Assembly (NCBI GenBank): GCA_046314755.1
Contig: JBKDBG010000111.1
Span: 1 to 50,476 of the forward strand
Source of the DNA: UBA6183 sp046314755
GTDB lineage: Bacteria; Bacteroidota; Bacteroidia; UKL13-3
Reading direction: 5' to 3'
Length of the DNA: 50,476 bases
In this document: positions 15,832-24,677 of the stretch, in pieces
Numbering within the stretch: the first letter of the stretch is position 1
Layout of the letters: each line of letters opens with the position of its first letter
The notes under the pieces: generated by a model
The model's database searches: none
What the model saw: the letters and a program-made list of their open reading frames with translations, nothing else
What the model was told of the DNA's origin: nothing
Position numbers and translations under genes: made by a program

Positions 15832-18306
15832 ATGCAATACTTTATAAAAGATATAGCTGCAATTGTAAACGGTGTGTTGCACCCGGCTAATGAGTCATCT
15901 GAGCCTGTTGCTATTGCGCATTTGCTTATTGATTCACGAAAAATAATATATCCCGAAAACTCTGTTTTCATAGCTATATCAGGCAAACAAAATAACGGAC
16001 ATGCCTACCTAAATGAAGTATATGATGCCGGTGTGAGAAATTTTATAGTAGAGTATTTACCCAAGGAGCCATTACCTAATGATACCAATTTAGTAGTGGT
16101 TAAAAACAGTGTAGATGCTTTACAAGCATTGGCGGCATTCCATCGTAGTCAATTTAAATGCCCGGTTATTGGCGTAACTGGCAGTAACGGAAAAACCATT
16201 ATTAAAGAGTGGCTTTATGTTTTGTTGAAAGATGATGTGAATATTATTCGTAATCCCAAAAGTTTTAACTCACAAGTGGGTGTACCATTAAGTGTGTGGG
16301 GTATGAATGAAGAGCATCAATTGGGTTTGTTTGAGGCCGGTATTTCTCAACCAGGTGAAATGGAACATCTCCAAAAAATCATCAAACCGGATATAGGCAT
16401 ATTTACTTATTTAGGCAGTGCACATGATGAGGGTTTTACCAACCGTAATCAAAAGCTAGAAGAAAAAATGAAGCTGTTTGCAGCTTCGCATATGTTGGTG
16501 TATTGTGCCGATCAGCCGGAGGTTACACAAGGTGTGATGCAATTATTGTTGCAACATAACCCGAGCTTAAACGTGATTAGTTGGAGTAGAGGCAATAAAG
16601 ATGCTACCTATAATTTTGAAATAGATTACCGTTATCAATACACCGTTATCACTACGCGCAAAGGTTCTCAAACCTTAACCATTAATGTGCCGTTTGTAGA
16701 TGAAGCAAGTATTATGAATGCATGTACTTGTTTCGCTTTATTAATTGCCATTAACCGCATCAGCACAGATGTGCTTAAACGTTTTGAAGAGTTGCAACCC
16801 GTAGAAATGCGCATGCAATTAAAAGAAGGTTTTAACAATTCGGTAATTATTAATGATGCTTACAATGCAGATGTGAATGCCTTACAAATTGCGCTCGATT
16901 TTATGGAGCAGCAAAGTGCAGGCTACCAAAAGGCAGTTATTTTAAGTGATGTATTGCAAAGTGGCATGGGCGAACTTGAATTGTACACCTATGTGGCTTC
17001 ATTAATTAAGCAACGAAACGTGCATCGTTTTATCGGCATTGGTTCGGCTATTTCTAAATACAAACCGTTGTTTGCTCCCAACAGTTTGTTTTATGAAACT
17101 ACTTCCGATTTTATCAAACATTTCCGTTCATTGGATTTTTCAAATCATATTGTTTTGGTAAAAGGGGCAAGGAAATTTACATTTGAACGTGTATGTAATT
17201 TGCTGGAGAAAAAAATTCACGAAACAGTTTTTGAAATCAACTTAAATGAAATGGTTCATAACCTAAATGTGTATAGAGGAAAGTTGAAAAAAGACGTAAA
17301 AGTGATGGGCATGGTTAAGGCATTTAGTTATGGTACGGGGAGTTACGAAATTGCCAAAGTAATGGAGTACAATCGGGTTGATTATTTAGCGGTGGCCTAT
17401 GCTGATGAAGGGGTTGCTTTGCGCAAGGCAGGCATTAAAACGCCTATCATGGTAATGAATCCTGAGCCTGTAGCTTTTGATAATATTTTACAACATAACC
17501 TCGAACCGGAAGTGTATAATTTCTTTATGCTGGAGCAATTGATTAAAGCTTGTAACGGTGAAGAATTGGGCATACACATTGAGGTAGATACCGGCATGAA
17601 ACGACTTGGTTTTGATGAAGAACAATTGGCGCAACTCATTCAATTGTTACATCAACATACCAACCTAAGGATTAAATCCATTTTTTCACATTTGGTTGCC
17701 AGCGATGAAAAGAAGCATGATGCATTTACCTTAGATCAAATTCACCGTTTCCAAAAAATGAGTGAAGCTATTATAGCAGCATTTAATTATCCAATACTTA
17801 GGCATATTTTAAACAGCAGTGGTATTGCACGTTTTCCTGATGCACAATTTGAAATGGTGCGCTTGGGAATTGGTTTGTACGGAATAGATCCTTCCTTAAA
17901 ACTTCAAAAGCAATTACATCAAATTGGTACTTTAAAAACGGTAATCTCTCAAATACGTGAGGTAAAATCGCACGAAACTGTTGGTTACAGCCGAAAAGGA
18001 ACGGTACAACGAGATGCCCGCATTGCGGTGGTGGCTATTGGTTATGCTGATGGATTAAACCGCAAGCTAGGCAACGGTAAAGGTTATATGCTTATTAACG
18101 GACAAAAAGCGCCCATTGTAGGCAATATTTGTATGGACATGACCATGGTTGATGTAACTGATGTGCGATGTAAAGAAGGTGATGAAGTAATCGTAATCGG
18201 TAAAGAAATTGATATCAATGATGTGGCTGCAAAAATTGGCACGATTTCTTACGAAGTGCTTACCGGAATTTCGCAGAGGGTTAAACGTGTGTATTATTAC
18301 GAATAA
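15832..18306 (+). CDS. murF-alr: Bifunctional MurF / alanine racemase
   Basis: An 824-residue fusion known from Bacteroidota. Residues 1 to about 450 are UDP-MurNAc-tripeptide:D-Ala-D-Ala ligase: an N-terminal Mur domain, the P-loop GVTGSNGKT (114-122), NPKSFNSQVGVPLS and the C-terminal domain motif NDAYNADVNA. Residues from about 456 are alanine racemase: the PLP lysine is Lys496 in MVKAFSYG, and the second catalytic Tyr is in VGYSRKGT near 722. The enzyme thus makes D-Ala and adds D-Ala-D-Ala to the peptidoglycan precursor; the separate Ddl ligase is not here. The usual racemase motif is VKANAYGHG; here it is VKAFSYGTG, a known type of variation in these fusions. Co-transcribed with the MFS gene; the stop abuts the convergent alkC-like gene. 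Confidence 0.96.
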   Translation: MQYFIKDIAAIVNGVLHPANESSEPVAIAHLLIDSRKIIYPENSVFIAISGKQNNGHAYLNEVYDAGVRNFIVEYLPKEPLPNDTNLVVVKNSVDALQALAAFHRSQFKCPVIGVTGSNGKTIIKEWLYVLLKDDVNIIRNPKSFNSQVGVPLSVWGMNEEHQLGLFEAGISQPGEMEHLQKIIKPDIGIFTYLGSAHDEGFTNRNQKLEEKMKLFAASHMLVYCADQPEVTQGVMQLLLQHNPSLNVISWSRGNKDATYNFEIDYRYQYTVITTRKGSQTLTINVPFVDEASIMNACTCFALLIAINRISTDVLKRFEELQPVEMRMQLKEGFNNSVIINDAYNADVNALQIALDFMEQQSAGYQKAVILSDVLQSGMGELELYTYVASLIKQRNVHRFIGIGSAISKYKPLFAPNSLFYETTSDFIKHFRSLDFSNHIVLVKGARKFTFERVCNLLEKKIHETVFEINLNEMVHNLNVYRGKLKKDVKVMGMVKAFSYGTGSYEIAKVMEYNRVDYLAVAYADEGVALRKAGIKTPIMVMNPEPVAFDNILQHNLEPEVYNFFMLEQLIKACNGEELGIHIEVDTGMKRLGFDEEQLAQLIQLLHQHTNLRIKSIFSHLVASDEKKHDAFTLDQIHRFQKMSEAIIAAFNYPILRHILNSSGIARFPDAQFEMVRLGIGLYGIDPSLKLQKQLHQIGTLKTVISQIREVKSHETVGYSRKGTVQRDARIAVVAIGYADGLNRKLGNGKGYMLINGQKAPIVGNICMDMTMVDVTDVRCKEGDEVIVIGKEIDINDVAAKIGTISYEVLTGISQRVKRVYYYE

Positions 18307-19389
18307 TCACCTCAACAAAAACGGAATTACTTTTTCTTCTTTTCCATTAATTACCAAACAAAATCCATGCTCACCCGGATAGTGTTTGCGGGTTGTTAAA
18401 TCGGCCAGCTTATGCTTTCGATTAATGGCCATTTTTTGATTAGGCTTTAATGTGTATGTGCCAATCTGAAAAATTTTATTGCTGGTTTTTCCATTCGCTT
18501 TTACGAAATATATTTTATACTCTAACCTTATGTTGAAAGGTTCATTTTCCAACGATTGCACTTCCGCTTCAAAAGATAAGGTATCACCAATGGCAAGTTG
18601 TTTGGGATGAATGTTTACGGAATTGACTTGATACTTGTGGTGCTGGTGAACATCAAATAATTGTAAGGCTTTCGGGTTTCCTGCTTTAAGTAAAGTTCGG
18701 CACGCATGTTTTAATAATGCATCGGTGTGTTTGTTTTTATTTTTCCATCTCACAACCATTTGCAACAGCAACTCCGGATGATCTTTTGAAATATCATTTA
18801 AACAATTGGCTACACTTCTACGCACATATTCACTGGGGTCTTCCATTAAAAGTTCCAAAACAGGTAAAATTTTTTCAGGGTATTGTTTAAACTCAGGCAA
18901 TGCCATGGCCCAAGGTAAACGCGGACGAATACCTTCGCTGGCCAATCGCCTTACATGTTCGTTTTTGTGTGTGGCCCATTTGGCATGTTGTTTTAATAAT
19001 TGTTTTTCATACTTAATCATAAATGGCCTCACCGCAAACTCGCTGCTGCTAAATTGGGTAAACCATTCTAAAGCTTTAATAGAAGTAGGTAAATCATGCA
19101 AACCATATTGTGCTACAAACTCCGGAAACAGCATGGCTGTAAATCCGCTAAAATGTGGCGCCACTTTTATTAATACCTCAATTTGTTGTGCATAACCTAA
19201 TGGTAAATGTTTGTGCACACAATGCACAATATGATACATTCTTTGTTTGAGTTCTAGTTGAGGCCAGCTGTGGTTTAATACATCTTTTACAAAAGCTTTT
19301 TTATTAAATGAAGAATGTTGTGTGTAAATTTCATTCCCAAGTTTGTTGATGTATTCGTTGGAGTACATCAGTTTAAGTGGTTCAGCCAT
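18307..19389 (-). CDS. AlkC-like DNA alkylation-repair glycosylase with Ig-like tail
   Basis: A 360-residue protein. The first about 250 residues are helical HEAT-like repeats of the AlkC/AlkD DNA-glycosylase superfamily; HVRRLASEGIRPRLPW (about 143-158) and EYVRRSVANCLNDISKDHP (about 183-201) are its signatures. From about 255 the composition turns to beta strands (VNIHPKQLAIGDTLSFEAEV ...), matching the immunoglobulin-like C-terminal domain known from AlkC proteins that encircle DNA. The family excises N3- and N7-alkylated bases, including 3-methylcytosine in some AlkC members. Its ATG shares a base with the stop of the upstream alkyltransferase-like gene (TAATG at 19389), so the two form a repair operon. 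The stop directly abuts that of murF-alr with no spacer. Confidence 0.85.
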   Translation of the reverse strand: MAEPLKLMYSNEYINKLGNEIYTQHSSFNKKAFVKDVLNHSWPQLELKQRMYHIVHCVHKHLPLGYAQQIEVLIKVAPHFSGFTAMLFPEFVAQYGLHDLPTSIKALEWFTQFSSSEFAVRPFMIKYEKQLLKQHAKWATHKNEHVRRLASEGIRPRLPWAMALPEFKQYPEKILPVLELLMEDPSEYVRRSVANCLNDISKDHPELLLQMVVRWKNKNKHTDALLKHACRTLLKAGNPKALQLFDVHQHHKYQVNSVNIHPKQLAIGDTLSFEAEVQSLENEPFNIRLEYKIYFVKANGKTSNKIFQIGTYTLKPNQKMAINRKHKLADLTTRKHYPGEHGFCLVINGKEEKVIPFLLR

Positions 19390-19796
19390 TAATCATCAAT
19401 GCCCTCCTCGGCACGTTTTTGTTTAATCAAATCAGTGCCAAATGATAACTTCAATGCAGCTTTGCTATCAGGTTCAATCATGCGCCAAAATGGAGTAATA
19501 CGTTTTTTCCCTAAGCAATAATCTTCGTAAGCTTTTTCGGCCACAATGCGCAGAAAAATTCCACTGGTTACCGGGCAGGTAAATTGTGCATGGTGTTCAG
19601 CCGCCAAATCTTTCCGCATGATTTGTATGGTAGCTGTTTTTCCTTTGGGTATACTACAAATGTATTCATCCACAATTTTTGGCGTAGCGATAAGCATGGT
19701 TGCCCCTTCGGGAATATCGGCAAATTTTTTATCGGTTGTTTTTACCACAGCCTCTTTAATGGTATTGTATTTTTCATTCCAAGTTTTACGTGCCAT
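19389..19796 (-). CDS. Alkyltransferase-like (MGMT-family) protein lacking the catalytic cysteine
   Basis: A 135-residue protein starting MARKTWNEKY (an ATG nine bases upstream is also possible). It resembles the DNA-binding half of O6-methylguanine methyltransferases: VDEYICSIPKGKTATIQIMR corresponds to the helix-turn region before the recognition helix, CPVTSGIF to the following core, and ITPFWRMIEPD (100-110) aligns with the catalytic PCHRVI segment, with PFWR in place of PCHR. The later FGTDLIKQKRAEEG fits the FAGGLEAKRRLLELEG stretch. Without the cysteine it cannot accept alkyl groups but could recognise O6-alkylguanine, as the ATL proteins with PWHR do. Translational coupling to the AlkC-like glycosylase supports a repair role. 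The family assignment is by motif, not by search. Confidence 0.65.
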   Translation of the reverse strand: MARKTWNEKYNTIKEAVVKTTDKKFADIPEGATMLIATPKIVDEYICSIPKGKTATIQIMRKDLAAEHHAQFTCPVTSGIFLRIVAEKAYEDYCLGKKRITPFWRMIEPDSKAALKLSFGTDLIKQKRAEEGIDD

Positions 19797-19890
19797 AATC
19801 AACAAGCATTAATTTGATATTCTAATATATGAACAACCCCATTTATTTTTTAACATTATTTCAAGTGCAGTGGTAATAAGCTTTAATTTA

Positions 19891-19921
19891 TTTGAAAAAT
19901 AGGGAATTTCCATTAGGTTTG
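19891..19921 (+). promoter_or_regulatory. Promoter of the BFN/UVR gene
   Basis: TTTG (19891-19894), a 19-base spacer and TAGGTTTG (19914-19921) match both elements of the Bacteroidota consensus exactly. Transcription should start near 19927, giving an 18-base leader. Confidence 0.75.
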
Positions 19922-19944
19922 AACAGTTACAGGTAAAACTGCAA

Positions 19945-20532
19945 ATGAGTAAGGTTAGATTAAACATAGTAGGGTTAAGTTCGGGTCACACCAATGGATC
20001 ATATACCTTAATTTTGGGTGAAGAAAACGGAAGAAGAAAACTCCCCATTATTATCGGAAGTTTTGAAGCTCAGGCTATTGCCATAGAAATTGAAAAGATT
20101 GTGCCATTTAGGCCCATGACACACGATTTGTTTGTGAACTTTGCAAGCGCCTTTGGAATTGAAATCGTAGAAGTGGAAATATACAATTTGGTAGAAGGGG
20201 TATTTCATGCAAAATTAATTTGCGAGCATAATGGTGAGGTAAGAGAAATTGATGCCCGCACCAGTGATTCTATTGCGTTGGCCGTTCGCTTTAAATGCCC
20301 AATTTATACCCATGAACATATTATGGCCGAAGCCGGAATGATTTTTAGCGAAGACATGACGGAAGACGATATGATTAATGAAGATGAACCTTCGCCACGA
20401 ACTAAAGCTGTTCATGATTTATCGGCTATGTCCATTGAAGAATTAGAAGAGAAATTAGAAGAAGCATTAAATATTGAAGATTATCAACGTGCAGCCCTTT
20501 TGCGTGATGAACTCAACCGTAGAAAAAAATAA
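19945..20532 (+). CDS. Bifunctional-nuclease (BFN, DUF151) domain protein with UVR motif
   Basis: A 195-residue protein. The BFN domain (about 1-130) shows RRKLPIIIGSFEAQAI (31-46) and DARTSDSIALAVR (about 104-116), the conserved features of the family first described as a DNase/RNase in plants. An acidic linker leads to a C-terminal UvrB/UvrC-type motif (about 155-195: SIEELEEKLEEALN, DYQRAALLRDEL), a helical hairpin used for protein contacts. The layout BFN plus UVR is standard in Bacteroidota; its cellular role is not settled. The promoter is excellent, and the nucleoside transporter gene follows after 19 bases in the same transcript. Confidence 0.9.
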   Translation: MSKVRLNIVGLSSGHTNGSYTLILGEENGRRKLPIIIGSFEAQAIAIEIEKIVPFRPMTHDLFVNFASAFGIEIVEVEIYNLVEGVFHAKLICEHNGEVREIDARTSDSIALAVRFKCPIYTHEHIMAEAGMIFSEDMTEDDMINEDEPSPRTKAVHDLSAMSIEELEEKLEEALNIEDYQRAALLRDELNRRKK

Positions 20533-20551
20533 AACGAATAAATAGTTTACC

Positions 20552-21832
20552 ATGGAAAAATTTACAGGACTAATTGGTATTGCCGTTATATTAGGTTTAG
20601 CTTTTTTGTTATCCAATAATCGCAAAGCCATAAACTATCGTTTGGTGTTCAGTGGCTTGGGTATTCAGCTTGGTTTGGCTTTATTTATTTTAAAAACCAG
20701 TGTGGGTCAAAACCTGTTTTTTTCATTGGGCAATTACATTAAAAAATTATTGGAAATGGCTGATAAAGGAGGGGAGTTTGTATTTGGCGGTTTGGTTAGG
20801 CCTGATTTATTGAAGCCGGTTTTAGGTGATGCTTACAGTTATATTTTCATCTTAAAAATTATGCCTGCCATTATTTTTGTGGCGGTATTAGTAAACATTG
20901 CTTACCATATTGGGTTAATGCAAATTGTAGTGTCATTTTTTGCTCGCATAGTACATGCTTTGATGCGTGTTAGCGGCAGTGAAGCATTAAGCAATATTTC
21001 AAGCGCATTTGTTGGGCAAGTAGAAGCTCAAATTATGATTAAGCCTTATTTGGCTACCATGACCATGAGTGAATTATTGGCGAGTATGAGTGGAAGCATG
21101 GCTTGTATTGCAGGCGGTGTAATGGCCGTGTATATTTCAATGGGTGTGCCTGCGCCTTATTTATTGGCTGCAAGTATTATGGCTGCTCCGGGCGCTTTGG
21201 TTATCTCAAAAATTGTTTGGCCCGAAACGGAAGAATCACCCACCAAAGGTGCAGTTAAATTGGAAGTAAAAAAATCACATGCGAATTTATTGGATGCCAT
21301 TTCGCATGGTGCCGGTGATGGTTTAAAAGTTTCGCTTAATGTAATGGCCATGTTAATTGGTTTTATTGCATTAATCGCTTTAGGTGATGTAATTATTGCC
21401 AAGATTGTTGAAATACCAAACTTGTTTAAAGCCGAAGGCGAAGCATTAATTGTTGGCAGCGAAGTATTGAATTTAAATAAAATTTTTGGAGCAGTATTTT
21501 CTGTTTTTGCCTGGGTAATGGGCGTGCCTGCACAAGATACGCAAGTGGTGGGTTCGCTTATGGGAACTAAAATGGTAATTAATGAGTTTGTGGCCTACTC
21601 AAAACTCACCCCCATGTTAAACTCAGGCGCATTAAATCCTAAGTCGGTTGTAATAGCAAGTTTTGCTTTATGCGGTTTTGCTAATTTTAGTTCAATTGCC
21701 ATTCAAGTGGGTGGCATTGGTGAGTTAGCTCCATCACGCAGAGCAGATTTAGCGCGATTAGGTTTCAAGGCATTAATTTGTGGTACACTGGCCTCTTACT
21801 TATCTGCTACCATCGCAGGTATTATGATGTAA
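20552..21832 (+). CDS. nupC: NupC-type concentrative nucleoside transporter
   Basis: A 426-residue inner-membrane protein with about ten hydrophobic segments. It has the CNT-family layout: N-terminal helices, gating domain around 75-200 (GGEFVFGGL, then FLKIMPAIIFVAVLV-like and ISSAFVGQVEAQIMIKPYL), and the C-terminal nucleoside-binding domain with GVPAQDTQVVGSLMGTK, NEFVAYSKL and the characteristic SFALCGFANFSSIAIQVGGIG. It imports nucleosides with Na+ or H+. It follows the BFN gene by 19 bases, so the pair may join nucleic-acid breakdown and nucleoside salvage, which is inference. The gene ends six bases before the convergent small lipoprotein gene. Confidence 0.93.
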   Translation: MEKFTGLIGIAVILGLAFLLSNNRKAINYRLVFSGLGIQLGLALFILKTSVGQNLFFSLGNYIKKLLEMADKGGEFVFGGLVRPDLLKPVLGDAYSYIFILKIMPAIIFVAVLVNIAYHIGLMQIVVSFFARIVHALMRVSGSEALSNISSAFVGQVEAQIMIKPYLATMTMSELLASMSGSMACIAGGVMAVYISMGVPAPYLLAASIMAAPGALVISKIVWPETEESPTKGAVKLEVKKSHANLLDAISHGAGDGLKVSLNVMAMLIGFIALIALGDVIIAKIVEIPNLFKAEGEALIVGSEVLNLNKIFGAVFSVFAWVMGVPAQDTQVVGSLMGTKMVINEFVAYSKLTPMLNSGALNPKSVVIASFALCGFANFSSIAIQVGGIGELAPSRRADLARLGFKALICGTLASYLSATIAGIMM

Positions 21833-21837
21833 GGATT

Positions 21838-22014
21838 TTACTTCAGCTTATTCAGGCTGTCTCGTTTTAGTTGTTGTATTCTTTTGAGTGAATCCAAATT
21901 TGAATCGGAAATCGGTTTAGGCATTTCCTCTACCACCGTTTCAGTGGTTTTTTTCGGTGAGCTGCATCCACTAATGAGCCACAACAATACGCTTGCTAAC
22001 AATAACCTTTTCAT
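21838..22014 (-). CDS. Small lipoprotein, 58 aa
   Basis: A 58-codon ORF encoding a clear lipoprotein: MKRLLLASVLLWLIS followed by the lipobox ISGC with Cys17, then Ser-Ser-Pro and a polar, Lys/Glu-rich helix-forming tail (DSLKRIQQLKRDSLNKLK). It starts 44 bases inside the end of the T9SS cargo gene in another frame and shares its strand, so it is probably translated from the same mRNA. The lipobox and the coherent charged tail argue that it is real although it is short. No family recognised. Confidence 0.65.
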   Translation of the reverse strand: MKRLLLASVLLWLISGCSSPKKTTETVVEEMPKPISDSNLDSLKRIQQLKRDSLNKLK

Positions 22015-23824
22015 CACTCACAATATTTAAAACGTAAATGCCGTTTGGCAAATCACGGGTGTTAAATGTAAATTTATTGAGTCCGGCTTTGCCTTTATCC
22101 ATCAAAATTACTTCATTAAATTTTCCTTGAATATCTGTTAATGAAAAAGTAAGCGGTATGCTTTTTTGCAACTCAAATTCAACATTTGTATAGGCACTTG
22201 TTGGTACAGGATAAACTTTTATGTCTTGCGCTTGTGCCGTGTTTTTCTCAATAACACCCACGCGTGCATCAGTTGATTTTACACGACTCACCCACGTTAC
22301 ATGACCACCGCTTTGCGTGCCAAACGAATTACTAATTACTACCTCACCTGTTTTATGATATACGGTTTGATTTCCGGTGTAATCACCCCAACGTTCAATG
22401 GTATCTAACAAAATGTTTACACTTCCTTCTCCTGTTTTTAAATGCACCGGTGCAGAAATATTTCCATCTTTATCAACATACACCGCGCTATTTCCGGGTT
22501 GTTTTGTGGTTGAAACATGCGAAAAGGTAATCATCATGCTTTGATCGGTTTTGAAACCGCTTCCTGCATATGCAATACTTGGATAACCAATATCCATGCT
22601 GTCGTAACTAATGATTTTACCTTTTATGATTGGATTGTTTTTATCTCCCAAATCAACTTTACCATAATAAACTGATGGGGCAAATAAAGTTGGGTCTATG
22701 GTGTTTGCCGTGTAATGAATTTGATTGTCGTGCATGCATGCACTTAACACGCGGGCATCGTTTGTTTGTAAATATTGTCCGTTGGGTTGAGGTGCATTGG
22801 GTTGAAGTCCATAGGCCACATCTGTTTTAAGTACCTTTAAACTAATGGATGGATTGTTGCTTAGATTTCCGCTTATTTCATGCAGAAATACGGTGTCGTT
22901 TTGCAAATCACTCGGCCTAACCGATAAAAAATACATGTTTGGTCCGTTTAAGCTGTTGCTGCCTTTAACCGGGCAAATACTCCAAATAGGTTTGTTGTTG
23001 TAACGAATATCGTAGTAGATTTTTTTGCGTAAGGTATCGCCATTGTAGCCATCAAATTTATTCACTTGCCAAATTAACGATTCGATAAATCCGGTTTGCC
23101 AAGAAGAGTTATCTTTTAATCGGTTTACGGTGATAAACAATTCTCCATCACTTAATGAAATAATGGGATAATCACTCCATGAACTATCTCCAAAAACATT
23201 TCCGGGAATGGCATAAAAATTCCACTCACCATTTGGGTTATTGGTTTTGCTAAAGCCTGTAATAATTCTTGTATCAGCCGAAGTTGTTCCTTGTAAAAAC
23301 ACCAACACAAATCGGTCTTCAATAGGGTCGTAAATTACCCGCGGATCGTAGGTTCGGTTTAATGTGCCCAGTGATCGGGCAATTCCGGCCAATGAACGAT
23401 TGATAATAAAACGTCCGGTATCATTATACATGGCAACATTAGAATTTACCACACTAACAATGGTTCCATTTTTTGCCATGGCCACATCATTATCGTTTGG
23501 TGTTCCTTGCGGGCCGTTGGCCATAAAACCTTTAACGATTTGCGGAGTAGCGGCTGCTGTTTTATTTAATGGTGCAGCTTGTTGTTGATGGTTAAAACTT
23601 GATCGTTTGGCATCCAACATCAACTTAAGTGCTTTTACTGAACCGGCCGGTGCAGGTGCAGCGCTTTTAAGTAAAGTTAATTGCGGTTCATAATCTACTT
23701 CAATTGAACTGAACGACAGTGTTTTGGTAACAGGTGTATTCAGTGGCATTGATTTATAGGTGAATTCTTGAGCTTGCAAAGAACTTGCCGTTAGGATACC
23801 AATTGCAATCAATAATTTTTTCAT
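21971..23824 (-). CDS. Secreted protein with T9SS C-terminal sorting domain
   Basis: About 617 residues. I start at the ATG at 23824, which puts a standard signal peptide first (MKKLLIAIGILTASSLQAQ); twelve further codons upstream are open but would bury it. The middle (about 85-530) is a beta-rich domain with KGFMANGPQGTPNDNDVAMAK, DPRVIYDPIEDRFVLVF and GDSSWSDYP, probably a beta-propeller, without a recognised catalytic motif. The last about 80 residues are a type A sorting domain: KVYPVPTSAYTNVEF, then LTDIQGK, then LPNGIYVLNI and a short basic end (SKRIVVAH). T9SS exports such proteins across the outer membrane and removes this domain. It lies 52 bases after the methyltransferase gene on the same strand. 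Confidence 0.88.
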   Translation of the reverse strand: MKKLLIAIGILTASSLQAQEFTYKSMPLNTPVTKTLSFSSIEVDYEPQLTLLKSAAPAPAGSVKALKLMLDAKRSSFNHQQQAAPLNKTAAATPQIVKGFMANGPQGTPNDNDVAMAKNGTIVSVVNSNVAMYNDTGRFIINRSLAGIARSLGTLNRTYDPRVIYDPIEDRFVLVFLQGTTSADTRIITGFSKTNNPNGEWNFYAIPGNVFGDSSWSDYPIISLSDGELFITVNRLKDNSSWQTGFIESLIWQVNKFDGYNGDTLRKKIYYDIRYNNKPIWSICPVKGSNSLNGPNMYFLSVRPSDLQNDTVFLHEISGNLSNNPSISLKVLKTDVAYGLQPNAPQPNGQYLQTNDARVLSACMHDNQIHYTANTIDPTLFAPSVYYGKVDLGDKNNPIIKGKIISYDSMDIGYPSIAYAGSGFKTDQSMMITFSHVSTTKQPGNSAVYVDKDGNISAPVHLKTGEGSVNILLDTIERWGDYTGNQTVYHKTGEVVISNSFGTQSGGHVTWVSRVKSTDARVGVIEKNTAQAQDIKVYPVPTSAYTNVEFELQKSIPLTFSLTDIQGKFNEVILMDKGKAGLNKFTFNTRDLPNGIYVLNIVSDEKVIVSKRIVVAH

Positions 23825-23876
23825 GCGGATGAGTTTTATTGATTGCAATTTAGCAAACACATTGTAAAAAGCACAA

Positions 23877-24671
23877 TTACCAAACCCTAAGTTTAAAGTG
23901 TTGCTTGGCTTGCTCTTTTCTAAAAAATACGAGTCCTATAAAAAATAAATCAACCGTAACGGTTACTTGCGGGTGTTGCTTAATTTCATTCCAAGCCTGT
24001 TTCATGCCTTTACTCCAATAAATATCATCAAATACCAATACACTATTGTTATGAACCAAAGGCAAAAGCGTGTTGAAGTATTGCAGTGTACTTTCGTAGG
24101 TATGGTTTCCATCAATAAAGGCGAAATCAACAGCGGATAACTTGTTGCATAAATTTGGTAATTCATCATCAAAATTCCCGTTGATTAACTCCACTTTTTC
24201 ATTCAACCCGATTTTATTAAAGTGCTGTTGTGCCTGCCTGTAAATTTCCGGAGCGCCTTCCATTGAATATAGCTTACCGTTTGGCGGTAATGCAGAGGCC
24301 AAATACATTCCTGTAAAACCCAGTGAAGTACCAAGTTCAATGCAGTTTTTACATTGTAAATGTTTGATGAGGTGATGTAGTATTTCTGCCAAACGTTTGG
24401 GCTTAGCATGTTTAGCTGCATAATAACGCACGCTTTTTGTTCTTGAACGTTGTTTTGAGCCTGAGGCACCTAAATCAACTTGTTCAATTGGTGTGGTATT
24501 ATTTAATGCAACCTTGCGCAGTTGTTCAATAGTTGAAAACGCAACTTGTTTGGGTTGGCGTTTGATGCACGTATTATACAGCTTGAATATAAAAGGAGAG
24601 TGCAACACATCAATTGGTGTTGCACTCTTGTAATGGTTAAAAAAATGTTTTACGAAATGAAAATTAATCAT
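23877..24671 (-). CDS. Class I SAM-dependent methyltransferase
   Basis: A 264-residue Rossmann-fold methyltransferase of the Methyltransf_24/O-methyltransferase type. Motif I is IELGTSLGFTGMYLA (about 111-125); the acidic residue of motif II is in YSMEGAPE; an FDDELPNL stretch follows; motif IV is VDFAFIDGNHTYE; and NNSVLVFDDIYWSKGM closes the core. These are features of enzymes that methylate hydroxyl groups with or without a divalent metal. The substrate is unknown. The start is six bases beyond the end of the DUF349 gene, so the two share a transcript. Confidence 0.88.
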   Translation of the reverse strand: MINFHFVKHFFNHYKSATPIDVLHSPFIFKLYNTCIKRQPKQVAFSTIEQLRKVALNNTTPIEQVDLGASGSKQRSRTKSVRYYAAKHAKPKRLAEILHHLIKHLQCKNCIELGTSLGFTGMYLASALPPNGKLYSMEGAPEIYRQAQQHFNKIGLNEKVELINGNFDDELPNLCNKLSAVDFAFIDGNHTYESTLQYFNTLLPLVHNNSVLVFDDIYWSKGMKQAWNEIKQHPQVTVTVDLFFIGLVFFRKEQAKQHFKLRVW

Positions 24672-24677
24672 TCTTCA

